DNA of 64,000 nucleotides from Bacillus sp. FJAT-27264. Its GTDB lineage: Bacteria > Bacillota > Bacilli > Paenibacillales > Paenibacillaceae. The notes under the pieces are model-generated. The model did no database searches. It was not told the DNA's origin and saw only the letters and a program-made list of their open reading frames with translations. The stretch spans positions 806,001-870,000 of the forward strand of contig NZ_MAQW01000012.1 in NCBI RefSeq assembly GCF_001682855.1, given 5' to 3'. Within the stretch, counting starts at the first letter, position 1; each line of letters begins with the position of its first letter. A program made the position numbers and the translations under genes. Shown one piece after another: positions 50,526 to 59,192 of this stretch.

Positions 50526-51338
50526 TTGTCAAAAATAATCAAGACTTTAACCATTGCCGGTAGTGACTCCAGCGGGGGCGCTGGCATTCAGGCTGACCTG
50601 AAAACTTTTGAGGAATATGGAACGTACGGCTTCAGCGCGCTGACCACCATTGTAACAATGGACCCGGACAACGGCTGGCACCATAATGTCTATCCAGTGG
50701 ATGCCGCTATCGTTGCTGAGCAGCTTAAAACCATTTTCGCAGGTGGTCCAGTTCATGCCATGAAGACCGGTATGCTGGGCAGTGTAGAAATTGTTAAGGT
50801 AGCCGAGCAAGCAATCCGTGAGAATCTGCAGAGCAATGTTGTCATTGATCCTGTTATGGTCTGCAAAGGTGAAGACGAAGTGCTGAACCCGGAGAGCGCG
50901 CTAGCAATCCGCGATTTGCTGCTGCCTCTGGCCACTGTAGTTACACCTAACTTGTTTGAAGCGGGTGTATTGTCCGGTCTCGGCAAACTCACTACTATCG
51001 AAGATATGAAAGAAGCTGCACGATTGATCCACGGACTGGGTGCCCGCAATGTTGTAGTCAAGGGCGGTAAGGCGCTGGATGGCTCCAAAGCGATCGACGT
51101 CTTCTTTAACGGTACAGACTACACCGTCTTCGAAGCGGATAAAATCGAACCGGCGCATAACCACGGCGCAGGCTGCACCTTTGCGGCTGCGATTACCGGT
51201 GGACTGGCGAACGGCCTAACTGTGGATGAAGCCGTTGCCAAGGCGAAAGACTTCGTCTCTGCGGCCATCCGCAATGGTTTCGCGTTCAACCAGTACGTAG
51301 GACCAGTCTTCCACGGCGGCTACCGCCTGGAACAATAG
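50526..51338 (+). CDS. pdxK: Pyridoxine/HMP kinase (PdxK/ThiD family)
   Basis: This 270-residue ribokinase-fold enzyme has the start TIAGSDSSGGAGIQADLKTFEEYGTYG (substrate site), VKGGKALDGSKAIDVFF and the catalytic GAGCTFAAAITGGLANG (anion hole and Asp/Cys loop). The GAGC in place of GTGC, and the overall length, fit the Bacillus-type pyridoxine kinase that also accepts hydroxymethylpyrimidine. No other thiamine genes lie nearby, so I prefer vitamin B6 salvage. It starts at TTG 50526 with GAAGGGG upstream and ends at a strong terminator. Confidence 0.88.
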   Translation: MSKIIKTLTIAGSDSSGGAGIQADLKTFEEYGTYGFSALTTIVTMDPDNGWHHNVYPVDAAIVAEQLKTIFAGGPVHAMKTGMLGSVEIVKVAEQAIRENLQSNVVIDPVMVCKGEDEVLNPESALAIRDLLLPLATVVTPNLFEAGVLSGLGKLTTIEDMKEAARLIHGLGARNVVVKGGKALDGSKAIDVFFNGTDYTVFEADKIEPAHNHGAGCTFAAAITGGLANGLTVDEAVAKAKDFVSAAIRNGFAFNQYVGPVFHGGYRLEQ

Positions 51339-51371
51339 GTCTCGCCCATCTGGCGAACAATCTTGTCATAC

Positions 51372-51408
51372 AAAAGAGCAGAGCCAACATCCTTGGCTCT
51401 GCTCTTTT
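51372..51408. terminator. Strong bidirectional terminator
   Basis: Perfect 16-bp stem AAAAGAGCAGAGCCAA / TTGGCTCTGCTCTTTT with loop CATCC. Confidence 0.92.
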
Positions 51409-51517
51409 TATACGGCTATAGTAAGCTGTTGAGCAGCTTTCAACTCGTTAACAAGATGTAGACACCCTATTCGGCTAAATGCGCCCTACAGGCAATCTCC
51501 CTCAGGCTACCGTTCCC

Positions 51518-51892
51518 TCAGTTCTCCCCGACAGTCGTTTCGGCACCTTCACGTTCATTTACGAAGCTAAGATGGCTTCTCCCCCAACCACACATACTAT
51601 CCAACACCACAGCAATCGTCCTGCCATGCTCAGACAGGCTGTATTCCACGCGTGGAGGCATTTCCTGATAAAAGATCCGGTCGATGAGCCCATCCTCCTC
51701 AAGCTCCCGTAGCTGCTTTGTGAGCGTGCCTTGGGACACGTCCGGTATCCTTCGCCGTAGTTCCCCGAACCTCTGCGTCCCGTCCACCAGCAGCATGAAC
51801 AGGATCAGCGGCTTCCATTTGCCCCCGATGACATCCAAGGTTGCCAGCACACCTGTCAGTCTAGGCTCCTGCGAATTTCGTTTCATCATCAT
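51518..51892 (-). CDS. HxlR family transcriptional regulator
   Basis: A run of three ATGs follows AGGAGAGGTG. ATG 51892 gives 124 residues; 51889 or 51886 are equally possible. The winged helix reads [54 protein letters not shown]. The N-terminal Cys used by redox-sensing members is absent, so it may sense something else. It is divergent from an SDR gene across an operator with perfect symmetry, and most likely represses that gene and itself. Confidence 0.9.
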   Translation of the reverse strand: MMMKRNSQEPRLTGVLATLDVIGGKWKPLILFMLLVDGTQRFGELRRRIPDVSQGTLTKQLRELEEDGLIDRIFYQEMPPRVEYSLSEHGRTIAVVLDSMCGWGRSHLSFVNEREGAETTVGEN

Positions 51893-51954
51893 CACCTCTC
51901 CTGTTCTCTCCATCATACCTGTGACGCCCCTCAATTGCACGTCTCTTCCTAATA

Positions 51955-51980
51955 GTACGAATTTTCGTACCGGGTACGAA
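51955..51980. promoter_or_regulatory. HxlR operator: three GTACGAA half sites
   Basis: GTACGAA-TT-TTCGTAC (51955-51970) is perfectly symmetric, and a third half site GTACGAA follows at 51974-51980. It lies between the divergent HxlR and SDR genes. Confidence 0.6.
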
Positions 51981-52062
51981 TAAAGTGCGTACTGTGCAGC
52001 GCCGTTATTTTGCCTAATAATAGAATGGAAACCAACAAACGAATAAAGGAGAACAACCTATC

Positions 52063-52791
52063 ATGTCAACTCTTACACTACAAAATCAGCGGGTCGTTAT
52101 TATAGGAGGAAGCTCCGGGATTGGCCTCGCAACGGCAAAACAAGCGGTGGAACAAGGTGCATCCGTCGTTCTTGCAGGTCGGTCCTTGGACAAACTGGAA
52201 TTAGCAAAGGAAAGACTCGGCGCAGACTCCGTGGAAATATACACGCTTAACAATAAAGACGAGGAGCAGCTGAAATCCTTTTTCGAGCAAGTGGGTCCGT
52301 TCGATCATCTGTTCACGCCTGGTGCCAGCTATGTCAGAGGGCCGATTACGTCAAGTGCGGAAGTTGCCCGCAGCTGCTTTGACGCTAAATTCTGGCCACA
52401 ATACAATGCTGTAAAATATGCTGCTCCGCAGATGCGCCCGAATGGCTCGGTCGTACTGATGTCCGGTGCCTTTGGGCAGAGACCACTCACAGATGGCGCT
52501 TCCTACGCTGCCTGCAATGGAGCCATCGAAAGCCTGGGTAAAGCACTGGCGGTGGAGCTGGCCCCTATTCGGGTCAATGTCATTTCCCCAGGAACGATCC
52601 ACACAGAATTTAACTGGGAAGGCGCCGAACAGTCGGTTCGGGACGAATCCTATAACGCTTATGCCAAAATGAACCTGCTCGGCCGGATCGGCACAGCCGC
52701 AGAAGCCGCACATACTGTCGTATACCTGATGACAAACGGATATACCACCGGCAGCACCCTGTTCCCGGACGGCGGCTATATTTTACGCTAA
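52063..52791 (+). CDS. Short-chain dehydrogenase/reductase
   Basis: This 242-residue classical SDR has the cofactor loop IGGSSGIGLATAKQAVEQG, catalytic Ser in MSGAFGQRP, Tyr-x3 pattern YAACNGAIESLGKAL and the tail GYTTGSTLFPDGGYILR. The active-site YxxxK reads YAACN, so the catalytic Lys is replaced by Asn, which is unusual and may change or lower activity. The substrate is unknown. AAAGGAG precedes ATG 52063. It is divergent from HxlR and probably inducible. Confidence 0.9.
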   Translation: MSTLTLQNQRVVIIGGSSGIGLATAKQAVEQGASVVLAGRSLDKLELAKERLGADSVEIYTLNNKDEEQLKSFFEQVGPFDHLFTPGASYVRGPITSSAEVARSCFDAKFWPQYNAVKYAAPQMRPNGSVVLMSGAFGQRPLTDGASYAACNGAIESLGKALAVELAPIRVNVISPGTIHTEFNWEGAEQSVRDESYNAYAKMNLLGRIGTAAEAAHTVVYLMTNGYTTGSTLFPDGGYILR

Positions 52792-52815
52792 TCTCCTAGC
52801 ATACTCTAAAAAATA

Positions 52816-52864
52816 AAAGGTGTCCCGAACAGCCAGAAAGCTGGCTAATTCGGGACACCTTTTA
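52816..52864. terminator. Strong bidirectional terminator
   Basis: AAAAGGTGTCCCGAA pairs with TTCGGGACACCTTTT, with an inner AGCCAG/CTGGCT stem. It serves the SDR and NlpC/P60 genes. Confidence 0.92.
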
Positions 52865-52877
52865 TGTATTTTCTGGA

Positions 52878-53351
52878 TTATTTCTGTCCAGTCATGGCCA
52901 GATAGCTTGTCTCACTTACGACACGGCGTGCGGTAACATAACGATCAGCATAATACGATTCCGACAATTTACTGATGCGAACACCCTTACTGCTGGAGGA
53001 ATGAGCGAACTCGCCATCACCGATATAAATACCAGCATGAGAAATTCCGTTACCAAGGGTATTGAAAAATACTAAATCTCCGACACGAAGGTCTTCTTTG
53101 GCTACAGCTGTTCCAGCTTTAGCTTGGGACTGTGAGGTGCGCGGAAGATCTCCGGCATTGAACTTATTGAATATGTATAGAATAAATCCGGAACAATCAA
53201 AACCCGCTGCTGTTGTGCCTCCCCATACATAAGGAGTACCAAGGAGTTGGTTCACTTCATTCTCGATCTTAACGTCACTGGCAAACGCGGCTGGTGCTGC
53301 TGCAGTTAATAGAATAGCGGCTCCAAGTACAGAAACAATAAACTTCTTCAG
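52878..53351 (-). CDS. Secreted NlpC/P60 peptidoglycan endopeptidase, CTG start
   Basis: Reading from CTG 53351 gives 157 residues. A signal peptide comes first (KKFIVSVLGAAILLTAAAP, cleavage near AAFA-S). The NlpC/P60 domain has catalytic Cys in GFDCSGFI, His in GISHAGIYIG and a third polar residue in EFAHSSSSKGV. The only other in-frame start, GTG 53255, would remove the signal and has no ribosome site, while GGGAG lies nine bases before the CTG. The enzyme cleaves peptide stems in the wall. A c-di-AMP riboswitch stands directly in front, so expression should fall when c-di-AMP is high. This control of wall hydrolases is well known for ydaO-class RNAs. Confidence 0.88.
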   Translation of the reverse strand: MKKFIVSVLGAAILLTAAAPAAFASDVKIENEVNQLLGTPYVWGGTTAAGFDCSGFILYIFNKFNAGDLPRTSQSQAKAGTAVAKEDLRVGDLVFFNTLGNGISHAGIYIGDGEFAHSSSSKGVRISKLSESYYADRYVTARRVVSETSYLAMTGQK

Positions 53352-53360
53352 ACCGTGATT

Positions 53361-53485
53361 CTCCCTTCAAATGCCTACGGAGTTAGCTGAGGGTTCGGTT
53401 AAAGGTTTCCCTATATTCCCTTGCTTTCAGGAATAATTCACCCAGATGTGGTTCCCCCGTTTTCAACGATTGAAATTCGGCAACA
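53361..53485 (-). promoter_or_regulatory. c-di-AMP riboswitch (ydaO/yuaA class)
   Basis: Conserved blocks read in order on the minus strand: GCCGAAT, ACGGGGGAACCA, GGGTGAAT, AGGGAAACCTTT, CCGAACCC, TCAGCTAACTCCGTAGGC. CTCC at 53382-53379 can pair with the ribosome site GGGAG (53365-53361). No U-run terminator is visible before the gene, so the control is probably translational. It governs the NlpC/P60 gene. Confidence 0.88.
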
Positions 53486-53820
53486 TTGATTAATATTTTG
53501 TAACTATTTGTATAGTAGTATAGATGTCCCCCTCCTGTCAATGCCATTTGATAGATTCATAACTTTATTTGTTTCCACATTCATTCTACATATTCATAGA
53601 TTATACTGCTATTTATCGCTTATTTTTCGGGAAATCGGCCCTGATTTTTCTAGCATTTCTTCCTCTATCAGTTCCGCAGGCGTACATGAATATGTAGATG
53701 AAAAACTGGTAACATTGTTGTAATCACTTCGGATATATCGGCTATTTTGTCACAACTATTTTCATTTCCAGAATCTTATAGGCAGCTATCTCTAGTGTAG
53801 GGGATATTTTCGGAATAGCA
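53486..53820. other. Intergenic region, nothing recognised
   Basis: AT-rich stretch holding the riboswitch promoter on the minus strand. No supported gene, repeat or structured RNA was seen. One plus-strand 71-codon frame lacks a ribosome site and protein-like composition. Confidence 0.4.
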
Positions 53821-53865
53821 AAAAGACGCTACAAACACCAAAGAATTGGAGTGGTAGCGTCTTTT
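53821..53865. terminator. Terminator behind the SDR gene
   Basis: Perfect 12-bp stem AAAAGACGCTAC / GTAGCGTCTTTT with an inner CACC/GGAGTG pairing. It lies about 80 bp behind the minus-strand SDR stop. Confidence 0.85.
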
Positions 53866-53943
53866 ATTGGCACATATAATCAATAACAGAAAGTTAGAAA
53901 TCTTAAATCGCTTTTACAGAGAGTTCGTTCTTTAAAATCGACA

Positions 53944-54705
53944 TTACCAAGGCAGTTGCTTATCTTGGTGATAGAAACCACCTGTTGGACCATCGGCTGG
54001 CAGTGTAGCAAACTTAATACTGGTCAGACTACCTTCTGTTTCATCCAAGGAGGCTTTCTCTCCTCCAAGTCCAGTGCGGACCCAACCCGGGTGAACGGAA
54101 TTCACCTTGATCGGCGTGTCCTTCAGTTCGTGTGCTAAATGAACAGTAAAAGCATTCAAGGCTGTTTTAGAAGCATTGTATGCAAATGTCTTCATTGAAT
54201 AAATTGGAGCACTAGGATCTGAATGCGCGGTCAGAGAGCCGAGAATACTGGACAGATTTACAATGCGGCCTCCTTCAGATTTACGGATAAGCGGCAATAA
54301 GGTTTGTGTCAGCTGGATCAGTGAGAAAAAGTTAACATCGAACGTTTCTCTAAGAAGTTCAATTGGGAGTGTACTTGTACGGTTAACAACTTCGACCGAT
54401 ACACTTTCCTCATCCAATAAGATCCCCGCATTATTGATTAATATATCTAGTTTCCCAAAGTTCTTCTCAATGTAGTCATACACAGCAGCATGATCTGAGA
54501 TGGTATTCACGTCAATTTTAACGCTTACTACATCTAATCCTTCTTGTTTCAGTTCCGCTGCAACAGCTTGTCCTTTTTCCTCATCGCGGGCGCCGATAAT
54601 TACGGTAGCACCTAATTTGCCAAGACCACGAGCGGTTTCCACACCAATTCCACGAGTAGCTCCTGTAATCAATGCCACTTTTCCCTTTTGATCTTGTGTT
54701 GTCAT
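53944..54705 (-). CDS. Short-chain dehydrogenase/reductase (carbonyl-reductase-like)
   Basis: ATG 54705, preceded by AAAGGAG, gives 253 residues. Motifs are ITGATRGIGVETARGLGKLG (cofactor), ILINNAGILLDEE, catalytic Ser in NLSSILGSL and Tyr/Lys in YNASKTALNAF. The tail KVNSVHPGWVRTGLGG and the ending GGFYHQDKQLPW fit the carbonyl-reductase-like SDRs that use NADPH. The substrate is unknown. The longer frame to 54774 is rejected because the ribosome site lies inside it. It is monocistronic. Confidence 0.92.
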   Translation of the reverse strand: MTTQDQKGKVALITGATRGIGVETARGLGKLGATVIIGARDEEKGQAVAAELKQEGLDVVSVKIDVNTISDHAAVYDYIEKNFGKLDILINNAGILLDEESVSVEVVNRTSTLPIELLRETFDVNFFSLIQLTQTLLPLIRKSEGGRIVNLSSILGSLTAHSDPSAPIYSMKTFAYNASKTALNAFTVHLAHELKDTPIKVNSVHPGWVRTGLGGEKASLDETEGSLTSIKFATLPADGPTGGFYHQDKQLPW

Positions 54706-54962
54706 ATTGATTTCATCTCCTTTTTTGAGAATATTTGTTCTCAATATAATTAAAAAATGATCTATCTCAATCACAATCTAACATGCTAATGTTCTTGTCC
54801 CAAATGCATCATACCATATTGGGAACGTTCGGTAAAGTATTTTAGTCCCACCATTAGTTCATCACGAAATACATCCTAAATATGTTGCCCACTCATTTAA
54901 TTATCGAAACATGTTACCCGGTTCTTTCAATACATGAAGCTCTAAATCAAAGAGGAGTACAT
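54706..54962. other. Intergenic region
   Basis: SDR promoter region on the minus strand and the upstream region of a possible small ORF. A short inverted repeat GAGAATATTTGTTCTC lies near 54727-54742, directly before the SDR ribosome site, and is a possible operator. Nothing else was recognised. Confidence 0.4.
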
Positions 54963-55085
54963 ATGAGAGGGGAATTTTATCTTCTATGGACAGAGCAATT
55001 CCTTGCTCCCCCACTCCCGCTTTTACTCTCCCGGGTTATGAATCCTCTCTTTTCCGCGCATACTACTCTTACACATTCAATATGA
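54963..55085 (+). CDS. Possible 40-residue leader peptide/small protein
   Basis: ATG 54963 has GAGGAG five bases upstream and runs for 40 codons to a TGA at 55083-55085, 24 bp before yqhH. The product (EFYLLWTEQFLAPPLPLLLS) is hydrophobic in the middle. The good ribosome site is the only support; it may be a leader or chance. Confidence 0.35.
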   Translation: MRGEFYLLWTEQFLAPPLPLLLSRVMNPLFSAHTTLTHSI

Positions 55086-55109
55086 ATCACTGCGAGAGGA
55101 GAATGCCGT

Positions 55110-56855
55110 ATGACGCAATTATTCCGTAATTCTCTGCCCGCTGGGGCGAGTCAGCCTGCGCCCGTGCTGCCAGTTCCTCTTTCTTTCAACCGTAATTGGC
55201 TGCAGGATTTGGAGTCAAAACTCGATAAGGGCGGCCCTTGGGGCGACTGGCGCTTATCACAGCTGGCCGTGCAGGGCGAAGAAGCGGGTCTGGTTAGTAG
55301 CTTCGACGAATTACAATGTATGAAGCATTTGTCCGGACTCTCCCCTCTTCCCCACCAAATCGATACTGCACATAAAGTGCTATTCCAGATGTCGGGTCGA
55401 GCCATTCTCGCCGATGAGGTCGGACTTGGCAAAACAATCGAAGCCGGGCTGATCCTCAAGGAGTATCTCGTACGTGGACTCGTCTCCAAGGTTCTCATTC
55501 TCGTTCCAGCCTCCTTAGTGCTGCAATGGGTCCGGGAGTTGAACGCCAAATTCGGGATTTCTGCCATTGCCCAAAAGAAAGCCTATTCCTGGGGCAACGA
55601 CATTGTTGTCGCTTCCCTGGACACCGCCAAGCGTGATCCACATAAAGAAGTGTTGATGAATAACGAGTACGACATGCTGATTATTGACGAAGCCCATAAG
55701 CTCAAAAATAAGAAGTCAACCAATTACCAGTTCGTACAGCAGCTGCGTAAAAAATATTGCCTCCTGCTTACCGCCACCCCCGTACAGAACGACCTCGGCG
55801 AGCTGTTCAATCTCATTACTTTGCTGAAGCCGGGACAGCTGGGGAATCAGGGCGATTTTGCCACCAACTTCGTTGTCGATAAGCGTCAGCCCAAGAACGA
55901 AGAACAGCTCCGTGGGGAGCTATCCAAGCTGATGATCCGCAACCGCCGGGGAGAAGGTCCAGTTAATTTTACCAAGCGCAAAGTCCGCAATATCCCCCTG
56001 ACACTGTCGGAAGAAGAGAAGCGACTCTATGACGGGGTTACCGCTTTTGTCAAAGACCAGTATCAAGAGGCTGGCGGCAATCTCAGCAGCATGCTCTCTC
56101 TTGTCACTCTACAGCGGGAGGTATGCAGCAGCCGGGATGCTGTCTTTATCACCTTGGTGAACCTGATCAAGAAATTGCCTGAGGATTCCCCTAAGCGTGA
56201 CCGGATGATGGAACTGCTCCAGACGATTCGTACGGTAAAAGCGAATACCAAGGCGGAAAAGACTCTGTCACTGATCCGTGAAATGAACGAAAAGGTGATT
56301 GTATTCACCGAATACCGGGCCACCCAAGAGTATCTGCTGCAATACTTCCGTGAAGGCGGACTACAATGTGTCACCTATTCCGGGGGCATGAATCGTGGTA
56401 AAAAAGACTGGATGATGGATCTGTTCCGCGGCCGCGCCCAGGTGATGATTGCCACCGAAGCCGGCGGCGAGGGTATCAATCTGCAATTTTGCCACCATAT
56501 GATCAACTTCGATCTGCCGTGGAACCCCATGCGGGTAGAGCAGCGGATCGGACGTGTTCACAGGCTGGGACAACAAAATGATGTGATGATCTATAACCTG
56601 TCGACCCAAGGCACCATTGAAGAGCATATCCTGCATCTGCTGCATGAGAAGATTAATATGTTCGAGATGGTCATCGGCGGACTTGATGTCATACTGGAAA
56701 AGTTCGAGAAGAAGGAATCGCTGGAGAAGAGCCTGTACAAGATCATGCTGGAATCGCAAGACGAGGATCAGCTTCGCAGTGGTCTTAACCATATTGGTGA
56801 GTCGCTAAGTCAATTGAATACCAGCAGCAAGAAGGAAAGTGAGACAACAATATGA
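55110..56855 (+). CDS. yqhH: SNF2-family DEAD/DEAH helicase (YqhH)
   Basis: The 581-residue ATPase has motif I DEVGLGKTIEAGLIL, motif II IIDEAHKLKN, motif III LLLTATPVQN, and C-terminal helicase motifs VIVFTEYRATQEYLLQYF and the motif VI region RVEQRIGRVHRLGQ. It belongs to the RapA/HepA-like SNF2 group that remodels protein-nucleic acid complexes. The gene pair with yqhG matches the B. subtilis order. The yqhG ATG overlaps its stop as ATGA, so both are translated together. Its role in Bacillus is not settled. GAGAGGAGAATGCCGT precedes the ATG. In B. subtilis the gcvT operon lies next to this pair; it is absent here. Confidence 0.93.
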   Translation: MTQLFRNSLPAGASQPAPVLPVPLSFNRNWLQDLESKLDKGGPWGDWRLSQLAVQGEEAGLVSSFDELQCMKHLSGLSPLPHQIDTAHKVLFQMSGRAILADEVGLGKTIEAGLILKEYLVRGLVSKVLILVPASLVLQWVRELNAKFGISAIAQKKAYSWGNDIVVASLDTAKRDPHKEVLMNNEYDMLIIDEAHKLKNKKSTNYQFVQQLRKKYCLLLTATPVQNDLGELFNLITLLKPGQLGNQGDFATNFVVDKRQPKNEEQLRGELSKLMIRNRRGEGPVNFTKRKVRNIPLTLSEEEKRLYDGVTAFVKDQYQEAGGNLSSMLSLVTLQREVCSSRDAVFITLVNLIKKLPEDSPKRDRMMELLQTIRTVKANTKAEKTLSLIREMNEKVIVFTEYRATQEYLLQYFREGGLQCVTYSGGMNRGKKDWMMDLFRGRAQVMIATEAGGEGINLQFCHHMINFDLPWNPMRVEQRIGRVHRLGQQNDVMIYNLSTQGTIEEHILHLLHEKINMFEMVIGGLDVILEKFEKKESLEKSLYKIMLESQDEDQLRSGLNHIGESLSQLNTSSKKESETTI

Positions 56856-57919
56856 CCCTCACCCCACAGCAAGTGCGCAAGCAGGTTATGGATTATCTTG
56901 AGGCCACAGACTGCTCGATTATTGAGACCTCTCCCCTGCATGTAACAGTCAAGCTCTCTCCCCGTGCGGATCAGATGCTCACGGACCGCCCCTATTATTG
57001 GGGCTTCGTAGAACGCACCGGGGTAGCACCCGAGACGCTGTCATTCACGTTCGTGTTCAATCCTGAACAATATGACAGTCAGGCTGAAGTCGCCTTGGCA
57101 CCTCGAAGTCCTGGATTAGGTAATCCGGGCTTAGTGAGGGCCGACATAGGTAATGGAAAAACCAGCAAGCCTGCGGAAATAGAAGCGGCCACAGAACCTC
57201 CAGGCAACATTTCCGCAGGCTCTGTAGGTTCTCCCGCACCTCCCGGCAATCCGCAGGATAGCATTTTGTCCCGCTATTTCGGCGTTGTGCCCGCGCTGCC
57301 CCGGATTGGTCCCGGCATGATCAGGCGCGAGGATGTTATCTATGGCAGCAAACGGCTGCACCAGATCTGGGGAGCTGCCCGCGAGGAAGGTAAATGCCTC
57401 TACCTGTTCGAAGATCCCGGGAGTCGCCAGCGGACAACCCTGTTCTCGGCGGCCTATGAGCCGTGGCTTGGAGTCTATTACAAGGTGGAGATGTCTTGCG
57501 ACCTGAAGCGTGAGGAGCTGCATTTTATGGGGATCTCTTTAGTCACAGGTGTTATCACCTATGAATTTGGAAACAAGCTGTCACCACTCAAGCTGACTCC
57601 ACGCCTCCCAGAGAATGTCCATGTTCAGCCGCTGGAAATGTCGGTGACGGCAGGCGCGGAACAGCTCGAGGCTAGTCTTACCGCTCGTCTTGCAGAGCTG
57701 GATTATAGTTGGGCGGAAGAAGCTCGTGAACGATTGCGGCTAGAGCTGGCTATCATCGACGTCTATTACGAAGAATTGCTCAAGGAACCGGATGAAGAGA
57801 AGCGTAAAGAGATCGAGGAGCAATATGCCCGGCGCCGGCAGGAAACCTCATGGCAATATGAACCACAAATTGCAGTTTCTGCGGTGACCTATGGTCTGTT
57901 TCATTTGCGGAAGACATAG
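56852..57919 (+). CDS. yqhG: YqhG family protein
   Basis: The 355-residue protein matches the YqhG pattern: MDYLEATDCSIIETSPLHVTVKLSPRADQMLTDRPYYWGFVERTG at the start, and a long charged helix LLKEPDEEKRKEIEEQYARRRQE near the end. A Pro/Gly/Ala-rich insert sits at about 75-140 (GNPGLVRADIGNGKTSKP) that I do not remember from Bacillus YqhG and that may be genus-specific. Molecular function is unknown. It overlaps yqhH by 4 bases, which points to a shared task with the SNF2 ATPase. Confidence 0.88.
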   Translation: MTLTPQQVRKQVMDYLEATDCSIIETSPLHVTVKLSPRADQMLTDRPYYWGFVERTGVAPETLSFTFVFNPEQYDSQAEVALAPRSPGLGNPGLVRADIGNGKTSKPAEIEAATEPPGNISAGSVGSPAPPGNPQDSILSRYFGVVPALPRIGPGMIRREDVIYGSKRLHQIWGAAREEGKCLYLFEDPGSRQRTTLFSAAYEPWLGVYYKVEMSCDLKREELHFMGISLVTGVITYEFGNKLSPLKLTPRLPENVHVQPLEMSVTAGAEQLEASLTARLAELDYSWAEEARERLRLELAIIDVYYEELLKEPDEEKRKEIEEQYARRRQETSWQYEPQIAVSAVTYGLFHLRKT

Positions 57920-58057
57920 AATGTGACCCGGCTCGCTAAAAGCAGGCAAAAAAACAGCGGAATTCCCGCAGCCGGCCGCGACAGCTTGCAACACTCTTTT
58001 TACAGCTTGTCCTTTACAATATCAGTAAGCCCATGGAGAAGAAAGGTGATCGGTGAT

Positions 58058-59080
58058 ATGAAAACATTCGTCCAGCGGGAACGCCGCCATAAGCTCCCCG
58101 CTCCCCTCCTGCTGCTGTTATGCCTGGGACTGGTAGCAGCAAGCTTTGGTTTCCCGTCGCAGCTCGCTGCGACCGGTAGCCGCATAAGCGTTGTGCAGGC
58201 TGTCTCCCAGGAGGTACCGCCCATCTTCCGGTTTCAGGAGTCTTCCGCCCCTGTCACCTTGGAAGATTTCGCCCAATCAAACATCATAAAGCTGGCAGAA
58301 CAAGCCCCCTTCAAGGAGTGGGCGGGTGCAAAGCCTCAATATTACCCACTGGGTCCCGGAACACATGGCTGGCTGGTCAATGTGATGAACGGTAAGCAGC
58401 GAATCGGTTATATGATTATCTCCGCCGCAGAGGACGGAGGTTATGTACTGAGTGAATACGGAGCCGGAACCTATGGACTCCCCTACAGCTTGAGCGAACT
58501 GCACCGGTTACTGGTGCAGCAAGGACTTATTTCTTCTACTTATTCGGGTACTCTGGAACTTACAGCATTGTATGCACCCCTTCTCCCAGTATGGAAATTA
58601 AAGATTGACGGCAAGCTTCTTTTTATCGATGCCGCTGCACCACAGATCCTGCCCTGGACGCTAAGCCAGGCAGAGAACGCACTCAAGAATACAACAGTCA
58701 GTGTAGAAGATGTAACCAGTAAAAAAGCTACAGTCCCTCGTACTGCTTACCGGACCGGAGGGACAGACGATCCTTATGCCGATTTGCTATGGCTGACATC
58801 GCCCAAGCTGGCTGTCAAGGATGCGGACAGCTTTACAGCTGAGATCTCTCCCGGCGTAAGCCTTGTCTTTCAGGCAGCGGGCCGCAATGACTTGTTCGGA
58901 GCGCCCTTTACGATTACAGGCTACCAGAGCTGGCAGCCAGCAGAGAACACTACGGACGCCAAGACGACTTTATACGCTGCTACAGGAGCAGGAGGCAAAC
59001 GTTACTTGCCGCTGTCCGTATTGATCCAGAGCGGCACGCTTCATAAGTTACCCGGCAAGCATACAGCGTCATTCAATTAG
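58058..59080 (+). CDS. Secreted/membrane-anchored protein of unknown function
   Basis: ATG 58058 (AAAGGTG upstream) gives 340 residues; the frame extends to 57923 but without protein-like signal order. An N-terminal hydrophobic segment LLLLLCLGLVAASFGFPSQL acts as signal or anchor. The exported part has no family I recognise. A PepSY-like or beta-rich build is possible (KPQYYPLGPGTHGWLVNVMNGKQ, VWKLKIDGKLLFIDAAAPQ). It follows yqhG by about 140 bp on the same strand and may be transcribed with it; a hairpin lies behind. Confidence 0.78.
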   Translation: MKTFVQRERRHKLPAPLLLLLCLGLVAASFGFPSQLAATGSRISVVQAVSQEVPPIFRFQESSAPVTLEDFAQSNIIKLAEQAPFKEWAGAKPQYYPLGPGTHGWLVNVMNGKQRIGYMIISAAEDGGYVLSEYGAGTYGLPYSLSELHRLLVQQGLISSTYSGTLELTALYAPLLPVWKLKIDGKLLFIDAAAPQILPWTLSQAENALKNTTVSVEDVTSKKATVPRTAYRTGGTDDPYADLLWLTSPKLAVKDADSFTAEISPGVSLVFQAAGRNDLFGAPFTITGYQSWQPAENTTDAKTTLYAATGAGGKRYLPLSVLIQSGTLHKLPGKHTASFN

Positions 59081-59121
59081 AAGCATGATGATAGGTGAAC
59101 ATGAGGATAGCTGAACATTAC

Positions 59122-59163
59122 AAATAACCTTCCAACGCCTTTTCGGCACAAGGAAGGTTATTT
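59122..59163. terminator. Hairpin between convergent genes
   Basis: Perfect 12-bp stem AAATAACCTTCC / GGAAGGTTATTT between the unknown secreted protein and yqzE. The A/T-rich stem base replaces separate T-runs. Confidence 0.6.
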
Positions 59164-59192
59164 GCTGTAGTATACACTGGGCCAGAACTAGG

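Noticed and set aside
53508..53723. 71-codon plus-strand frame in the gap behind the riboswitch
   Set aside because: No ribosome site and no protein-like pattern; most of it lies in AT-rich promoter DNA.
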